The notes under the pieces are model-generated. The model worked only from the letters and a program-made list of their open reading frames with translations. It was not told the DNA's origin and made no database searches. This document shows, one piece after another, positions 1-10,733 of a stretch of 64,000 nucleotides of DNA (within the stretch, counting starts at the first letter, position 1; each line of letters begins with the position of its first letter). The DNA is from Pseudogulbenkiania sp. MAI-1 (GTDB lineage: Bacteria > Pseudomonadota > Gammaproteobacteria > Burkholderiales > Chromobacteriaceae). The translations under genes were made by a program, and so were the position numbers. The DNA is taken from NCBI RefSeq assembly GCF_000527175.1, contig NZ_AZUR01000001.1:3373001-3437000 (forward strand), in the 5' to 3' direction.

Positions 1-270
1 CTGCGCCGCTTCGATCTCGACCGCAGTGGCACCCTCGACGAGCAGGAATGGCTGGCGGCACGCGCCGCCGCCGAACGCGAGGTGCGGCAACAGCAGCGGG
101 AACTCGCCGCCACCCCGCTGACGCTGCACCTGCAGCCACCGGCCGACGGCCGGCCCTACCTGATCGCCACGCGTTCGCCGCGGGACAACGCCCGCGCCTT
201 CCGCTGGCGCGCCTGGCTGCATCTGGCGGTCGCCCTGGCCAGCCTGCTGCTCTGGCTGAGGACGGGCTGA
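1..270 (+). CDS. C-terminal end of an EF-hand membrane protein (partial)
   Basis: The reading frame is open from the first base and stops at 268-270, so only the last 89 residues are seen. Residues 4-17 fit an EF-hand calcium-binding loop (D-x-D-x-S-G-x-L-D-x-x-E-W). An alanine/arginine-rich helix follows, then a DGRPYLI segment, and a hydrophobic stretch near the C-terminus reads as one membrane anchor ending LLLWLRTG. The DGRPYLI-plus-anchor layout recalls bacterial GIDE-type proteins often encoded near lemA, but the diagnostic part lies upstream of the window, so this is a guess. It is convergent with aidB. Confidence 0.55.
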   Translation: MRRFDLDRSGTLDEQEWLAARAAAEREVRQQQRELAATPLTLHLQPPADGRPYLIATRSPRDNARAFRWRAWLHLAVALASLLLWLRTG

Positions 271-307
271 GCCCGGCCGCCGATCCCAATCCCTTGCCGT
301 CTTCGGC

Positions 308-1939
308 TCAGAGGAGCAACGCCCGCTTGACGATGGGCGCGAGCGCCAGCGAGGGCGGCAAGGCGCCGAAGCCGCCGCCCCAGTCCTCGCCCAGGCGCGA
401 GGTGCAGAACGCCTCGGCCAGCGGCTCCGGCGCGTAGCGCAGCAGCAGGCTCGCCTGCATCAGCAGCACCAACTGGCGCGCCAGGCGCCGGGCGTCGGCT
501 TCCTGTTGCAGCGCTGGCCGGCGCAGGCCGTCGGCCAGCCGCGTCAGCGCGTGGCGGTAAGCAGGATGGCGCCCCGGCACCCGCGCCAGCTCCGCCAGCA
601 GCGCGTCCAGCGCGCGCGGCAACTTGGCCAGGGTACGCAGCACGTCGAGGCACATCACGTTACCCGCCCCTTCCCAGATCGAATTGACCGGCATCTCGGC
701 GTAGATGCGCGCCATCACGCTCTCCGCCATGTAGGCGTTGCCGCCCATCGCCTCCATCGCCTCGGCCGCCAGCTCCGGCCCGCGCTTGCACACCCAGTAC
801 TTGGCAGCGGGGATCAAGAGGCGGCGCAGCAGCGTCTCGCCCTCGTCGTCCGGCGCATCGCCGGCGCGTGCCAGGCGCAGGGCCAGGGCGATGGCGGCCT
901 CGACCTCCAGCGCCATATCGGCCAGCACGTTCTGCATCAGCGGCTGTTCCACCAGCTTCTGGCCGAAGGCCCGGCGATGGCGGCAGTGATGCACCGCCTG
1001 CGACAGCGCCTGGCGCATCAGCCCGGCGGTGCCGAGCACGCAGTCGAGCCGGGTATGGCCGCCCATCTCGAGGATGAGCGGCACGCCGCGCCCCTCCTCG
1101 CCCAGCAGCACACCGTAGGCAGCCTCGAACTCCACCTCGGCCGAAGCGTTGGAGCGGTTGCCGAGCTTATCTTTGAGACGCTGCAGCCGGATCGCGTTGC
1201 GCTGGCCGTCGGGCAGCCAGCGCGGCATGAAGAAGCACGACAAGCCGCCGGGAGCCTGCGCCAGCACCAGGTGAGCGTCGCTCTGCGGCGCCGAGAAAAA
1301 CCACTTGTGGCCGGTGAGGCGGTAGCTGCCGTCGGACGTCGGTTCGGCCCGCGTGGTGTTGGCACGCACGTCGGAGCCGCCCTGCTTCTCGGTCATGCCC
1401 ATGCCGATCAACCCGCCGCGCTTCTGGCCGAACGGCAGGTCGCGCTCGTCGTAGTCGCGGCTGCACAGCGTCGGCAGCCAGTCCAGCGTCAGGCCGGCGT
1501 GTTGCGACAGCACGGGAATCGCGCCGAAGGTCATGGTGGTGGGACACAGCGTGCCGGCCTCGACCTGGGCCTGCAGCAGGAAGGCGGCGGCGCGCGCCAC
1601 GTGCGCGCCCGGCTGGGGATCAACCCACGGCGCGCAGTGCAGGCGGCGGTCGACGATGCCGCGCATCAACGCGTGCCAGGCGGGGTGGAACTCCACCTCG
1701 TCGCGCCGGAAACCCTGGGCGTCGAAGCAGTGCAGCAGCGGAGGATACAGGTTGGCCAGCCGCCCCTGCTCGAAGCTCTCGCGGCGGCCCAGTTCGGCAC
1801 CACAGTAGCTCAGCTGCTCGCGCGCCCAGGCCGCACCTTCGCGCACGATGCCTTCCTGCAAGGCGGCATCGCTGGTGAACAGGTTGTAGTCGACCAGAGG
1901 CGGCGGCTGGTTGAAGACTTCGTGGGTAGACTGGGTCAT
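308..1939 (-). CDS. aidB: AidB-like acyl-CoA dehydrogenase family protein
   Basis: The 543-residue product matches the length and N-terminus of E. coli AidB (THEVFNQPPPL, close to THTVFNQPIPL). AidB is a flavoprotein of the acyl-CoA dehydrogenase fold, induced in the adaptive response to alkylation, and it binds DNA. Its physiological substrate is not settled; isovaleryl-CoA dehydrogenase activity has been reported at a low level. The acyl-CoA dehydrogenase core is recognisable (GMGMTEKQGGSD; EGAGNVMCLDVLR near the C-terminus). The start at 1939 was chosen because AAGGAG sits just upstream and the AidB homology begins there. An in-frame extension to 2089 has no such support and would run across the gcvP terminator. 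No Ada-type regulator is nearby. Confidence 0.9.
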   Translation of the reverse strand: MTQSTHEVFNQPPPLVDYNLFTSDAALQEGIVREGAAWAREQLSYCGAELGRRESFEQGRLANLYPPLLHCFDAQGFRRDEVEFHPAWHALMRGIVDRRLHCAPWVDPQPGAHVARAAAFLLQAQVEAGTLCPTTMTFGAIPVLSQHAGLTLDWLPTLCSRDYDERDLPFGQKRGGLIGMGMTEKQGGSDVRANTTRAEPTSDGSYRLTGHKWFFSAPQSDAHLVLAQAPGGLSCFFMPRWLPDGQRNAIRLQRLKDKLGNRSNASAEVEFEAAYGVLLGEEGRGVPLILEMGGHTRLDCVLGTAGLMRQALSQAVHHCRHRRAFGQKLVEQPLMQNVLADMALEVEAAIALALRLARAGDAPDDEGETLLRRLLIPAAKYWVCKRGPELAAEAMEAMGGNAYMAESVMARIYAEMPVNSIWEGAGNVMCLDVLRTLAKLPRALDALLAELARVPGRHPAYRHALTRLADGLRRPALQQEADARRLARQLVLLMQASLLLRYAPEPLAEAFCTSRLGEDWGGGFGALPPSLALAPIVKRALLL

Positions 1940-2052
1940 GCGGAATCTCCTTGCCGGAGCGCGGCCACAAGGGCAGGCGGACAACAGACACCAAAGGGAT
2001 TTTTGCAGACTAGACCCGGCGGCAGCCCCCGGCAAGGTCGGACCCCACCAAC

Positions 2053-2079
2053 GAAAACGGCTCCCCGAGGGGAGCCGTT
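2053..2079 (-). terminator. Rho-independent terminator after gcvP
   Basis: An 11-bp perfect stem (AACGGCTCCCC, loop of 2, GGGGAGCCGTT) lies about 60 bases past the gcvP stop. Read on the minus strand it is followed by a short T-rich tail (TTTTCGTT). It separates the gcv operon from aidB. Confidence 0.8.
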
Positions 2080-2137
2080 GCAGCGGCAAAGGCGGGCCGA
2101 GGCAGAATGGAAGCCTGCCTCGCCCTATCCTGACAAC

Positions 2138-4993
<2,856 letters not shown>

Positions 4994-5091
4994 GTTGCAA
5001 GTATCCGGATGCAAGAAGACTATGGACCGGCGCTGCCGGCCCGTAAAAGCAAAGGCCCCACGCCCAGGGGCGCGAGGCCGGCACGGCTCGA

Positions 5092-5478
5092 TCAGGCGCC
5101 GATTTCCTGAGCGTACTCGTCGGCGCTCAGCAGCTTGTCGAGGTCGGCGGCGTTGGCCGGCTTGAGCTTGAAGAACCAGCCCTGGCCGTACGGCTCGCTG
5201 TTGGCCAGTTCCGGCGCGGCTTCCAGCTCCTCGTTCACCTCCACCACTTCACCTTCGATCGGCGAATAGATATCGGAAGCGGCCTTGACCGATTCGACCA
5301 CGCCGGCCTGCTCGCCTTCGCCCAGGGCGGCGCCCACTTTCGGCAGCTCGACGAACACGATGTCGCCCAGCAGCTCCTGGGCGTGCTCGGTGATGCCCAC
5401 AGTCACGGTGCCGTCCTCTTCCAGACGCAGCCATTCGTGGCTGGATACGTATTTCAATTCGGCGGGAATCTGGCTCAT
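5092..5478 (-). CDS. gcvH: Glycine cleavage system H protein
   Basis: GcvH is the 128-residue lipoyl carrier that shuttles the aminomethyl intermediate from GcvP to GcvT and is re-oxidised by dihydrolipoamide dehydrogenase. The lipoyl-attachment lysine is K65 in the motif ESVKAASDIYSP, the same position as in E. coli. GGAG lies seven bases before the ATG. It sits between gcvT (gap 99 bases) and gcvP (gap 98 bases). Both gaps hold small hairpins: GACAAGG/CCTTGTC near 5510-5535, and a GCCCC/GGGGC stem near 5050-5075 followed by a weak T-rich stretch. These may tune the ratio of the three proteins; that is inference. Confidence 0.97.
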   Translation of the reverse strand: MSQIPAELKYVSSHEWLRLEEDGTVTVGITEHAQELLGDIVFVELPKVGAALGEGEQAGVVESVKAASDIYSPIEGEVVEVNEELEAAPELANSEPYGQGWFFKLKPANAADLDKLLSADEYAQEIGA

Positions 5479-5577
5479 TACTGCATCTCCAATGTAAAAA
5501 AAGGGGTCATGACAAGGTCTTGCGGCCTTGTCCGGAAGCCGGCCGCGCCAGCCTCCACTCAGTCCGGATACTTCGGC

Positions 5578-6666
5578 TTAATTAAAGACTTTTTTGCCGT
5601 TGCGAACAAACGGCATCTTGACCACGCGCACCTCGGTCAGCGTGCCGCGCAGATCGACCAGCGCGGTCTCGCCGGTGGCGGCCGGCACGCGGGCGATGGC
5701 GATGGAATGCTTCAGCGTCGGCGAGAAGGTACCGCTGGTGATGACGCCTTCCCCGGCACCCTCGACCACCACCTTCAGGCCCTCGCGCAGCACGCCGCGG
5801 CCTTCCAGCACCAGGCCGACCTGCTTCATGGCGACACCGGCGGCCTTCTGCGCTTCCAGCGCGCGGCGGCCAATGAAATCGCGCTCGGCCGGCTCCCAGG
5901 CGATGGTCCAGCCCATGCCGGCGGCCAGCGGCGACACGGTCTCGTCCATGTCGTGGCCGTACAGGTTCATGCCGGCCTCCAGGCGCAGCGTGTCGCGCGC
6001 ACCCAGGCCAATCGGCGCCACGCCGGCGGTCAAGAGTTCGCGGAAGAAGGTCGGCGCCTCGGCGGCGGGCACCATGATTTCCAGGCCGTCTTCGCCGGTA
6101 TAGCCGGTTCGGGCAAAGAACCAGTCGCCTGCAGGCAAACCCTGGAAGACTTTCAGTGATTTGATAGCGTCTGCCAGCGTCGGCTTGACCGCACAGACCT
6201 TGGCAATGGCGTTGGGGCCCTGCACCGCCAGCATGGCCAGATCGCGGCGCACGTTCAGGCTCACGTCGAAACCGGCCTTCTGCTGCTCCATCCAGGCCAG
6301 GTCCTTGTCGGTGGTGCCGGCGTTGACCACCATGCGATAGCCGTAGGAAGTGAGATAGACGATCAGGTCATCGACCACGCCGCCATCGGCATTGAGCATG
6401 CCGGAGTACAGCGCCTTGCCCTCGAAGCCCAGTTTGGCGACGTCGTTGGCGATCAGCTTCTGCAGCCAGGCCTTGGCGTCGGCGCCGGTGATGTCGATCA
6501 CCGTCATGTGGGAGACGTCGAACATGCCGGCGTCGCTACGCACCTGCTCGTGCTCTTTCAGCTGCGAGCCGTAGTGGATGGGCATTTCCCAGCCGGCAAA
6601 GTCGACCATCTTGGCGCCGGCGGCGAGGTGTTCGTCAAACAGGGGGGTACGTTTCGGGGCCGTCAT
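5578..6666 (-). CDS. gcvT: Aminomethyltransferase, glycine cleavage T protein
   Basis: GcvT releases ammonia from the aminomethyl-lipoyl group on GcvH and transfers the C1 unit to tetrahydrofolate. The 362 residues match the family (E. coli 364). Recognisable parts are the N-terminal HYGSQLKEHEQVRSDAGMFDVSHM, shortened here to its key words YGSQ and DVSHM, the catalytic aspartate region GGVVDDLIVY, the folate-binding core YRMVVNAG, and the C-terminal barrel. AAGGA lies nine bases before the ATG. It is the first gene after the tandem glycine riboswitch. The product feeds 5,10-methylene-tetrahydrofolate, also used by thyA at 20 kb. Confidence 0.97.
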   Translation of the reverse strand: MTAPKRTPLFDEHLAAGAKMVDFAGWEMPIHYGSQLKEHEQVRSDAGMFDVSHMTVIDITGADAKAWLQKLIANDVAKLGFEGKALYSGMLNADGGVVDDLIVYLTSYGYRMVVNAGTTDKDLAWMEQQKAGFDVSLNVRRDLAMLAVQGPNAIAKVCAVKPTLADAIKSLKVFQGLPAGDWFFARTGYTGEDGLEIMVPAAEAPTFFRELLTAGVAPIGLGARDTLRLEAGMNLYGHDMDETVSPLAAGMGWTIAWEPAERDFIGRRALEAQKAAGVAMKQVGLVLEGRGVLREGLKVVVEGAGEGVITSGTFSPTLKHSIAIARVPAATGETALVDLRGTLTEVRVVKMPFVRNGKKVFN

Positions 6667-6705
6667 GCGGAGTCCTTAAGGGTGCGTTCATCCTTCAATA
6701 CACCC

Positions 6706-6912
6706 CTCTGTCCCTACACCTGAGATTTTCCGGCCGCTGCAGCACGGCCGTTAGCCCCTTCGGTGGACGCCTGGAACCAGGCGCCGCTCTCCAGATTCGG
6801 CGGGCCGCTCATGGAGCGACGGCCCGATCCTCGCAGTCCTTTTGCCTGAGCGATTGCGGGTGCACTTGCGCCTTCGGCGGTGGCCGGCTTGTGCGGCCAC
6901 TCTCTCCTGCTA
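6706..6912 (-). ncRNA. Tandem glycine riboswitch upstream of gcvT
   Basis: Read on the minus strand, two glycine aptamers lie in tandem. Aptamer I spans about 6912 to 6832, starting GCAGGAGAGAG and containing CCGCCGAAGG. It ends in CAGGCAAAAGGACTGC. Aptamer II spans about 6797 to 6706, starting TCTGGAGAGCGGC and containing CACCGAAGGGG and ATCTCAGGT. It ends in GGACAGA. The short linker folds as a GGGCCG/CGGCCC hairpin. Such tandem aptamers bind glycine and usually turn on gcv expression. About 40 bases separate aptamer II from the gcvT ATG, with no clear intrinsic terminator, so control is probably at the ribosome-binding site or by a fold I cannot resolve. Confidence 0.95.
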
Positions 6913-6923
6913 GATGGGGCCAG

Positions 6924-6952
6924 ATTATCGGCGCTGGCCGCCGGTCTGGCAA
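6924..6952 (-). promoter_or_regulatory. Sigma-70 promoter for the riboswitch-gcvTHP transcript
   Basis: On the minus strand: -35 TTGCCA (6952-6947), a 17-base spacer, and -10 GATAAT (6929-6924). The start point would fall near 6917, five bases before aptamer I begins. The fit to the riboswitch start makes this a good candidate. Confidence 0.7.
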
Positions 6953-7056
6953 GCCGAACACGGCAGCAAGCGCGATTATGTCGGCGCGACGCCACGTCAT
7001 TTTGCCTTATTCCTACGTCCGAATCCCTTGGCGCGCCAGTATGATCGAAACCCGGT

Positions 7057-7959
7057 TCACACCGCTACCGGCCCCACCGGCACCCGCGCGAGCGACCAGT
7101 TGGTCCGCGCCCATGCCCACAGTTCGGCGAGATCATGGCACTCCGCCGGCGGCACATGGCCGAGCCGGACCAGCGCCCGGCGCAGCTCCTCGGCCGCCGC
7201 CTCAGGCGATATCGCCGGCGCCAGCGTCTGCTTGGACAGCTTCTCGCCGGCGGCGTTGACCATCAGGGGCAGGTGGCAATAGCTCGGCGTCGCCACCCCC
7301 AGCGCCCGTTGCACGGCGATCTGGCGCGGCGTCGACACCAAGAGATCGGCCCCGCGCACGATATCGGTCACCCCCTGCTCTGCGTCGTCCACCACTACCG
7401 CCAGTTGATAAGCCCAAAAGCCGTCGGCGCGCAGCAGCACGAAGTCGCCGATGTCGCGCTCCAGTTCCTGGCGGTACTCCCCCTGCAGCCGGTCGACGAA
7501 GACCGTCTCGCCCGGCGCCACACGCAAGCGCCAGGCCCGGCCGGGGCGATCCGATGGGCAGCCATCACGGCAGGTACCCGGGTAGACGAAGCCATCCACC
7601 CCGCGTTGGGCGTGCATGGCGATCTCCTTGCGGGTGCAGGCGCAAGCGTACGCCAAGCCATCCCTTATCAGCTGATCCAGCGCGGCGCGGTACAGCTCAT
7701 GGCGCCGGCTCTGGTACACCACCTCGCCATCCCATTCGAAGCCCAGCGCCTCCAGCGTGTGCAGGATGGCCGACGCCGCTCCCGCCATCTCGCGCAGCGG
7801 GTCGAGGTCTTCCATGCGCAGCAGCCATTCACCCCCCCGGCTATATGCCTCGAGATAACTGCCGACGGCGGTGGTCAGCGAGCCGGCGTGCAACAGACCG
7901 GTCGGGCTGGGCGCAAAGCGGCCACGGTAGGGGACGGAAGGAACGAAGGAAGAGGTCAT
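7057..7959 (-). CDS. gluQ: Glutamyl-queuosine tRNA(Asp) synthetase
   Basis: GluQ (GluQRS, YadB) attaches glutamate to the queuosine at the wobble position of tRNA-Asp. It is a truncated paralogue of glutamyl-tRNA synthetase without the anticodon-binding domain. The 300 residues fit (E. coli 308). The adenylate motifs are visible: RFAPSPTGLLHAGS (HIGH equivalent) and EKLSKQT (KMSKS equivalent). Zinc-ligand cysteines are in CACTRKEI and YPGTCRDGCP. In E. coli the gene follows dksA; here it stands alone, divergent from fdxA. The glycine riboswitch promoter lies just past its stop. Confidence 0.95.
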   Translation of the reverse strand: MTSSFVPSVPYRGRFAPSPTGLLHAGSLTTAVGSYLEAYSRGGEWLLRMEDLDPLREMAGAASAILHTLEALGFEWDGEVVYQSRRHELYRAALDQLIRDGLAYACACTRKEIAMHAQRGVDGFVYPGTCRDGCPSDRPGRAWRLRVAPGETVFVDRLQGEYRQELERDIGDFVLLRADGFWAYQLAVVVDDAEQGVTDIVRGADLLVSTPRQIAVQRALGVATPSYCHLPLMVNAAGEKLSKQTLAPAISPEAAAEELRRALVRLGHVPPAECHDLAELWAWARTNWSLARVPVGPVAV

Positions 7960-8041
7960 CGGGAACGGCCGGGAAAATCAAACGGCGGCAAAATTGACTA
8001 GACTGTGGAATAGTAGCGTTGAACAGCCAGAGGAAACCGCG

Positions 8042-8365
8042 ATGGCCTACGTTGTAACCGAAGCCTGCATCAAATGCAAATACACCGACTGCGTCGACGT
8101 CTGCCCGGTCGATTGCTTCCACGAAGGTCCCAATTTCCTCGCCATCGACCCCGACGAGTGCATCGACTGCACGCTGTGCGTCGCCGAGTGCCCGGTCGAA
8201 GCCATCTACGCCGAAGAAGACGTGCCGGCCGATCAGCTGCACTTCATCGAAATCAACGAGAGGCTGGCCAAGGTCTGGCCGGTCATCGCCACCAAGAAAG
8301 ACCCCCTGCCCGATCACGAGGACTGGGCCAAGGTCACCGACAAGACCCAATACCTGGAAGAGTAA
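8042..8365 (+). CDS. fdxA: Seven-iron ferredoxin (3Fe-4S/4Fe-4S)
   Basis: The 107-residue protein closely follows Azotobacter ferredoxin I. The N-terminal CIKCKYTDCVDVCPVDC carries the 3Fe-4S ligands and one 4Fe-4S ligand; CIDCTLCVAECP supplies the rest. The FdxA C-terminal extension ends TKKDPLPDHEDW. It is a soluble low-potential electron carrier; the partner is not shown by the context. The start at 8042 has AGAGGA upstream; an earlier in-frame ATG at 7994 adds 16 unconserved residues. Convergent with the sensor kinase gene, 34 bases away. Confidence 0.95.
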   Translation: MAYVVTEACIKCKYTDCVDVCPVDCFHEGPNFLAIDPDECIDCTLCVAECPVEAIYAEEDVPADQLHFIEINERLAKVWPVIATKKDPLPDHEDWAKVTDKTQYLEE

Positions 8366-8399
8366 GATCCGCGGAGTTAGGATCAGCTCGCGGCGCGGC

Positions 8400-9566
8400 T
8401 CACGCCAGCGGCAGGCGCACCGTGAAGCAAGCGCCGCCAGCGTCAAGGTTGCCCGCGTGCACGCTGCCGTGCAGTTCCTCGACCACTTTCTTGACGATGG
8501 CGAGCCCCAGTCCGGTGCCCCCCGAGCGCGTGGTGAAAAACGGCTCGAACACCCGCTCCAGCAGTTCGTCGGCCACCCCCGGTCCCTCGTCATCCACGCT
8601 CACCAGCACCTCGCCCCCCTCCTGCCGTGCGCTCAGACCGACCCGCTGGCCCTCGCCGGAAAAATGCAGGGCGTTATCCAGCAGATTGACCAGCACCCCG
8701 GCCAGCGCCTTGCGATCGCCGGCAACCCGCGCCTCGGAATCCAGCGCAAAGTCACACTCCAGCCGAACCGCCCGGGCGGCGTAGTGCGGCTGCACCACGG
8801 CACGCACCTCTTCCACCAAGCCGGCCATGTCGAGCAATTCACACTCGGATACCTGCCCCCGGACAAAGCCCAGCATGTTCTGGATCAGGCCCTCCAGCGC
8901 CTTGAGACGGGCCAGGCTCTTGTCGATGAAACGCTCGCGCTCCGCCTCGCCCAAGCCCGGCTGACGCAGGTTGGCGGTGTAGAGCATGGCGGTCGTCAAC
9001 GGTGTGCGCAGCTGATGCGCCAGCGACGCCGCCATGCTGCCCATCGAGGCCAGCTTCTGCTGCTGCGCGAGTTCGCTGGACAGCTGATGCAGATGGGTCA
9101 CGTCATGCAACAACACAATCTGACCGCCCAGTTCGGGTAGATCCTGATACTGCAGTGTGATGCGCCGCGCCGGCTGCTCGCCGCAACGCGGTAACAAGAA
9201 GGTGTTATCAATACCGGTCGGCAGAAAGCCGGCCAGCACCTCCGCCCAGAGCCGGCCTCGAACCGAGGCGCCTAGCATCGTCTCGGCGGCGGAGTTCTCG
9301 GTATGCACCCGGCCATCGGCCAACAGCTCGACCACGCCGGCCGGCAGGGCCTCCAGCAGCATGCCGAGCCGCTCGGCCAGCGCGGCATTGTTGGACAGCT
9401 GCCGCCTCAGCTCGTTGTTGGCCTCGTCCAGCTGGGCATTCAGTACGTTGACCTGCCCCTGCAGTTGGTTGTAGGCGTCGATCAGCTGGCCGGAAACGGC
9501 GTTGAACTGGGCAAAGGCCTGCTCCAGGGTTTGCTGGTCGTGCAAGTTTGAAACAATTTTTGTCAT
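8400..9566 (-). CDS. FlrB/FleS-like sensor histidine kinase
   Basis: The 388-residue protein has no membrane segments. Residues 1-70 form a coiled coil (QLQGQVNVLNAQLDEANNEL), about 70-165 a PAS domain (EALPAGVVELLADGRV), and 170-235 a HisKA domain with phospho-acceptor H184 in SLAHQLRTPL. An HATPase domain follows (N-box DNALHFS, G1 DDEGPGV, F-box FEPFFTT, G2 GGTGLGLAIV). The coiled coil plus PAS start is like FleS/FlrB, cytoplasmic kinases that phosphorylate the sigma-54 activator FleR/FlrC in polar flagellar cascades. No such regulator is next to it, although both che and flh blocks are close, so the flagellar role is inference. GGAG precedes the ATG. Confidence 0.85.
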   Translation of the reverse strand: MTKIVSNLHDQQTLEQAFAQFNAVSGQLIDAYNQLQGQVNVLNAQLDEANNELRRQLSNNAALAERLGMLLEALPAGVVELLADGRVHTENSAAETMLGASVRGRLWAEVLAGFLPTGIDNTFLLPRCGEQPARRITLQYQDLPELGGQIVLLHDVTHLHQLSSELAQQQKLASMGSMAASLAHQLRTPLTTAMLYTANLRQPGLGEAERERFIDKSLARLKALEGLIQNMLGFVRGQVSECELLDMAGLVEEVRAVVQPHYAARAVRLECDFALDSEARVAGDRKALAGVLVNLLDNALHFSGEGQRVGLSARQEGGEVLVSVDDEGPGVADELLERVFEPFFTTRSGGTGLGLAIVKKVVEELHGSVHAGNLDAGGACFTVRLPLA

Positions 9567-9744
9567 TTACTCCGACACATTTGTAAAAATCGATTAATCG
9601 GTATGATAATTATCCAAACCGGTTAAGCCAATCTGGGGTACATTTGCCATATTGATCGGCGCCCATGGCCCCCGAGACACCCGAATAACTGGCGTATCGA
9701 GACTTCGACGATACCCCCAAAAACACGATGCAGCGGAGGTTTCC

Positions 9745-10689
9745 GTGTCAGAACTTCTAAAAAAAATTGATGCCCGCACCAAGCTCGCTGGCACCAACAA
9801 GCTCGAAATCCTGCTGTTCTCTCTCGGAGAAGACCAACGGACCGGGCGCAAGGAAGTTTTCGGGATCAATGTGTTCAAGGTGCGCGAGGTCATGCGCACC
9901 CCTGAGATCACCTCCGCTCCGGAAATGCCCTCCTCGGTGGAAGGCATGGTCAGCCTGCGCGGCGCGCTCGTGCCCATCATCGATCTGGCCAAGTACGCCG
10001 GCATCGTCACCGACAAGAAGCCCGAGATCATGATCGTGACCGAATACAACGGCCACACCCAGGGGTTCCTGGTCGAGGCCGTGGACACCATCCTGCGGCT
10101 GGACTGGTCCGCCATGCGCGTGCCGCCGGAAATGATCACCAACCGCATGGGCGGCCTGGTCACCGCCGTGACCGAGCTCAACAACACCCTGGTCATGATG
10201 ATGGACGTGGAAAAAGTCCTGGCCGAGACCTCGCTCTCCGACGACGCCCATCATTTCCTGAACATCGAGCCGATCAAGGAAGAACGCATGATTTTCTTCG
10301 CCGACGACTCGGTCGTCGCGCGCAAGCAGATCGAACGCACCCTGGAGGCCATGGGTGTCAAATACGCCTACGCCATCAACGGCATGCGCGCCTGGGATGA
10401 ACTGCAGAAGATGGCCGCCCAGGCTGACCTGTCCGGCCGCAAGCTCTGCGACATCATCCACCTGGTTCTCACCGACGTGGAAATGCCGGAAATGGACGGC
10501 TACATGCTGACCAAGCTCATCAAGAGCGACCCGCGCTTTGCCGGCATCCCGGTGCTGATGCACTCCTCGCTGTCGGGCAATTCCAACCAGAAGCTCGGCG
10601 AATCGGTCGGCGTCGACTCCTACGTGTCCAAATTCGAAGCACAAAAACTGGCGATCAAGCTGCGCGAAATGCTGCATATCGGCAAATAA
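9745..10689 (+). CDS. cheV: Chemotaxis protein CheV (first copy)
   Basis: CheV couples receptors to CheA like CheW, and its receiver domain can be phosphorylated by CheA. Residues about 10-160 are the CheW-like domain (FGINVFKVREVMRTP; SLRGALVPIIDL) and about 180-310 the receiver (phospho-acceptor region VLTDVEMPEMDGY). The GTG at 9745 was chosen because GGAGGT precedes it and homology with the second copy starts immediately; it gives 314 residues. An upstream frame from 9652 lacks homology. The intergenic stretch 9567-9744 has a possible TTGTAA/GATAAT pair near 9581-9610 overlapping a CGATTAATCG palindrome. Followed 44 bases later by a second cheV. Confidence 0.95.
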   Translation: MSELLKKIDARTKLAGTNKLEILLFSLGEDQRTGRKEVFGINVFKVREVMRTPEITSAPEMPSSVEGMVSLRGALVPIIDLAKYAGIVTDKKPEIMIVTEYNGHTQGFLVEAVDTILRLDWSAMRVPPEMITNRMGGLVTAVTELNNTLVMMMDVEKVLAETSLSDDAHHFLNIEPIKEERMIFFADDSVVARKQIERTLEAMGVKYAYAINGMRAWDELQKMAAQADLSGRKLCDIIHLVLTDVEMPEMDGYMLTKLIKSDPRFAGIPVLMHSSLSGNSNQKLGESVGVDSYVSKFEAQKLAIKLREMLHIGK

Positions 10690-10733
10690 CCCGCGCCTGA
10701 CGATCGTACTCAAAAAATCGGGAAAGGTTCGAC

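Noticed and set aside
9600..9745. Sigma-28 promoter in front of the first cheV
   Set aside because: TTAAG and GCCATATT are visible near 9624-9655 but the spacing is 18 rather than 15 bases and the match is poor.
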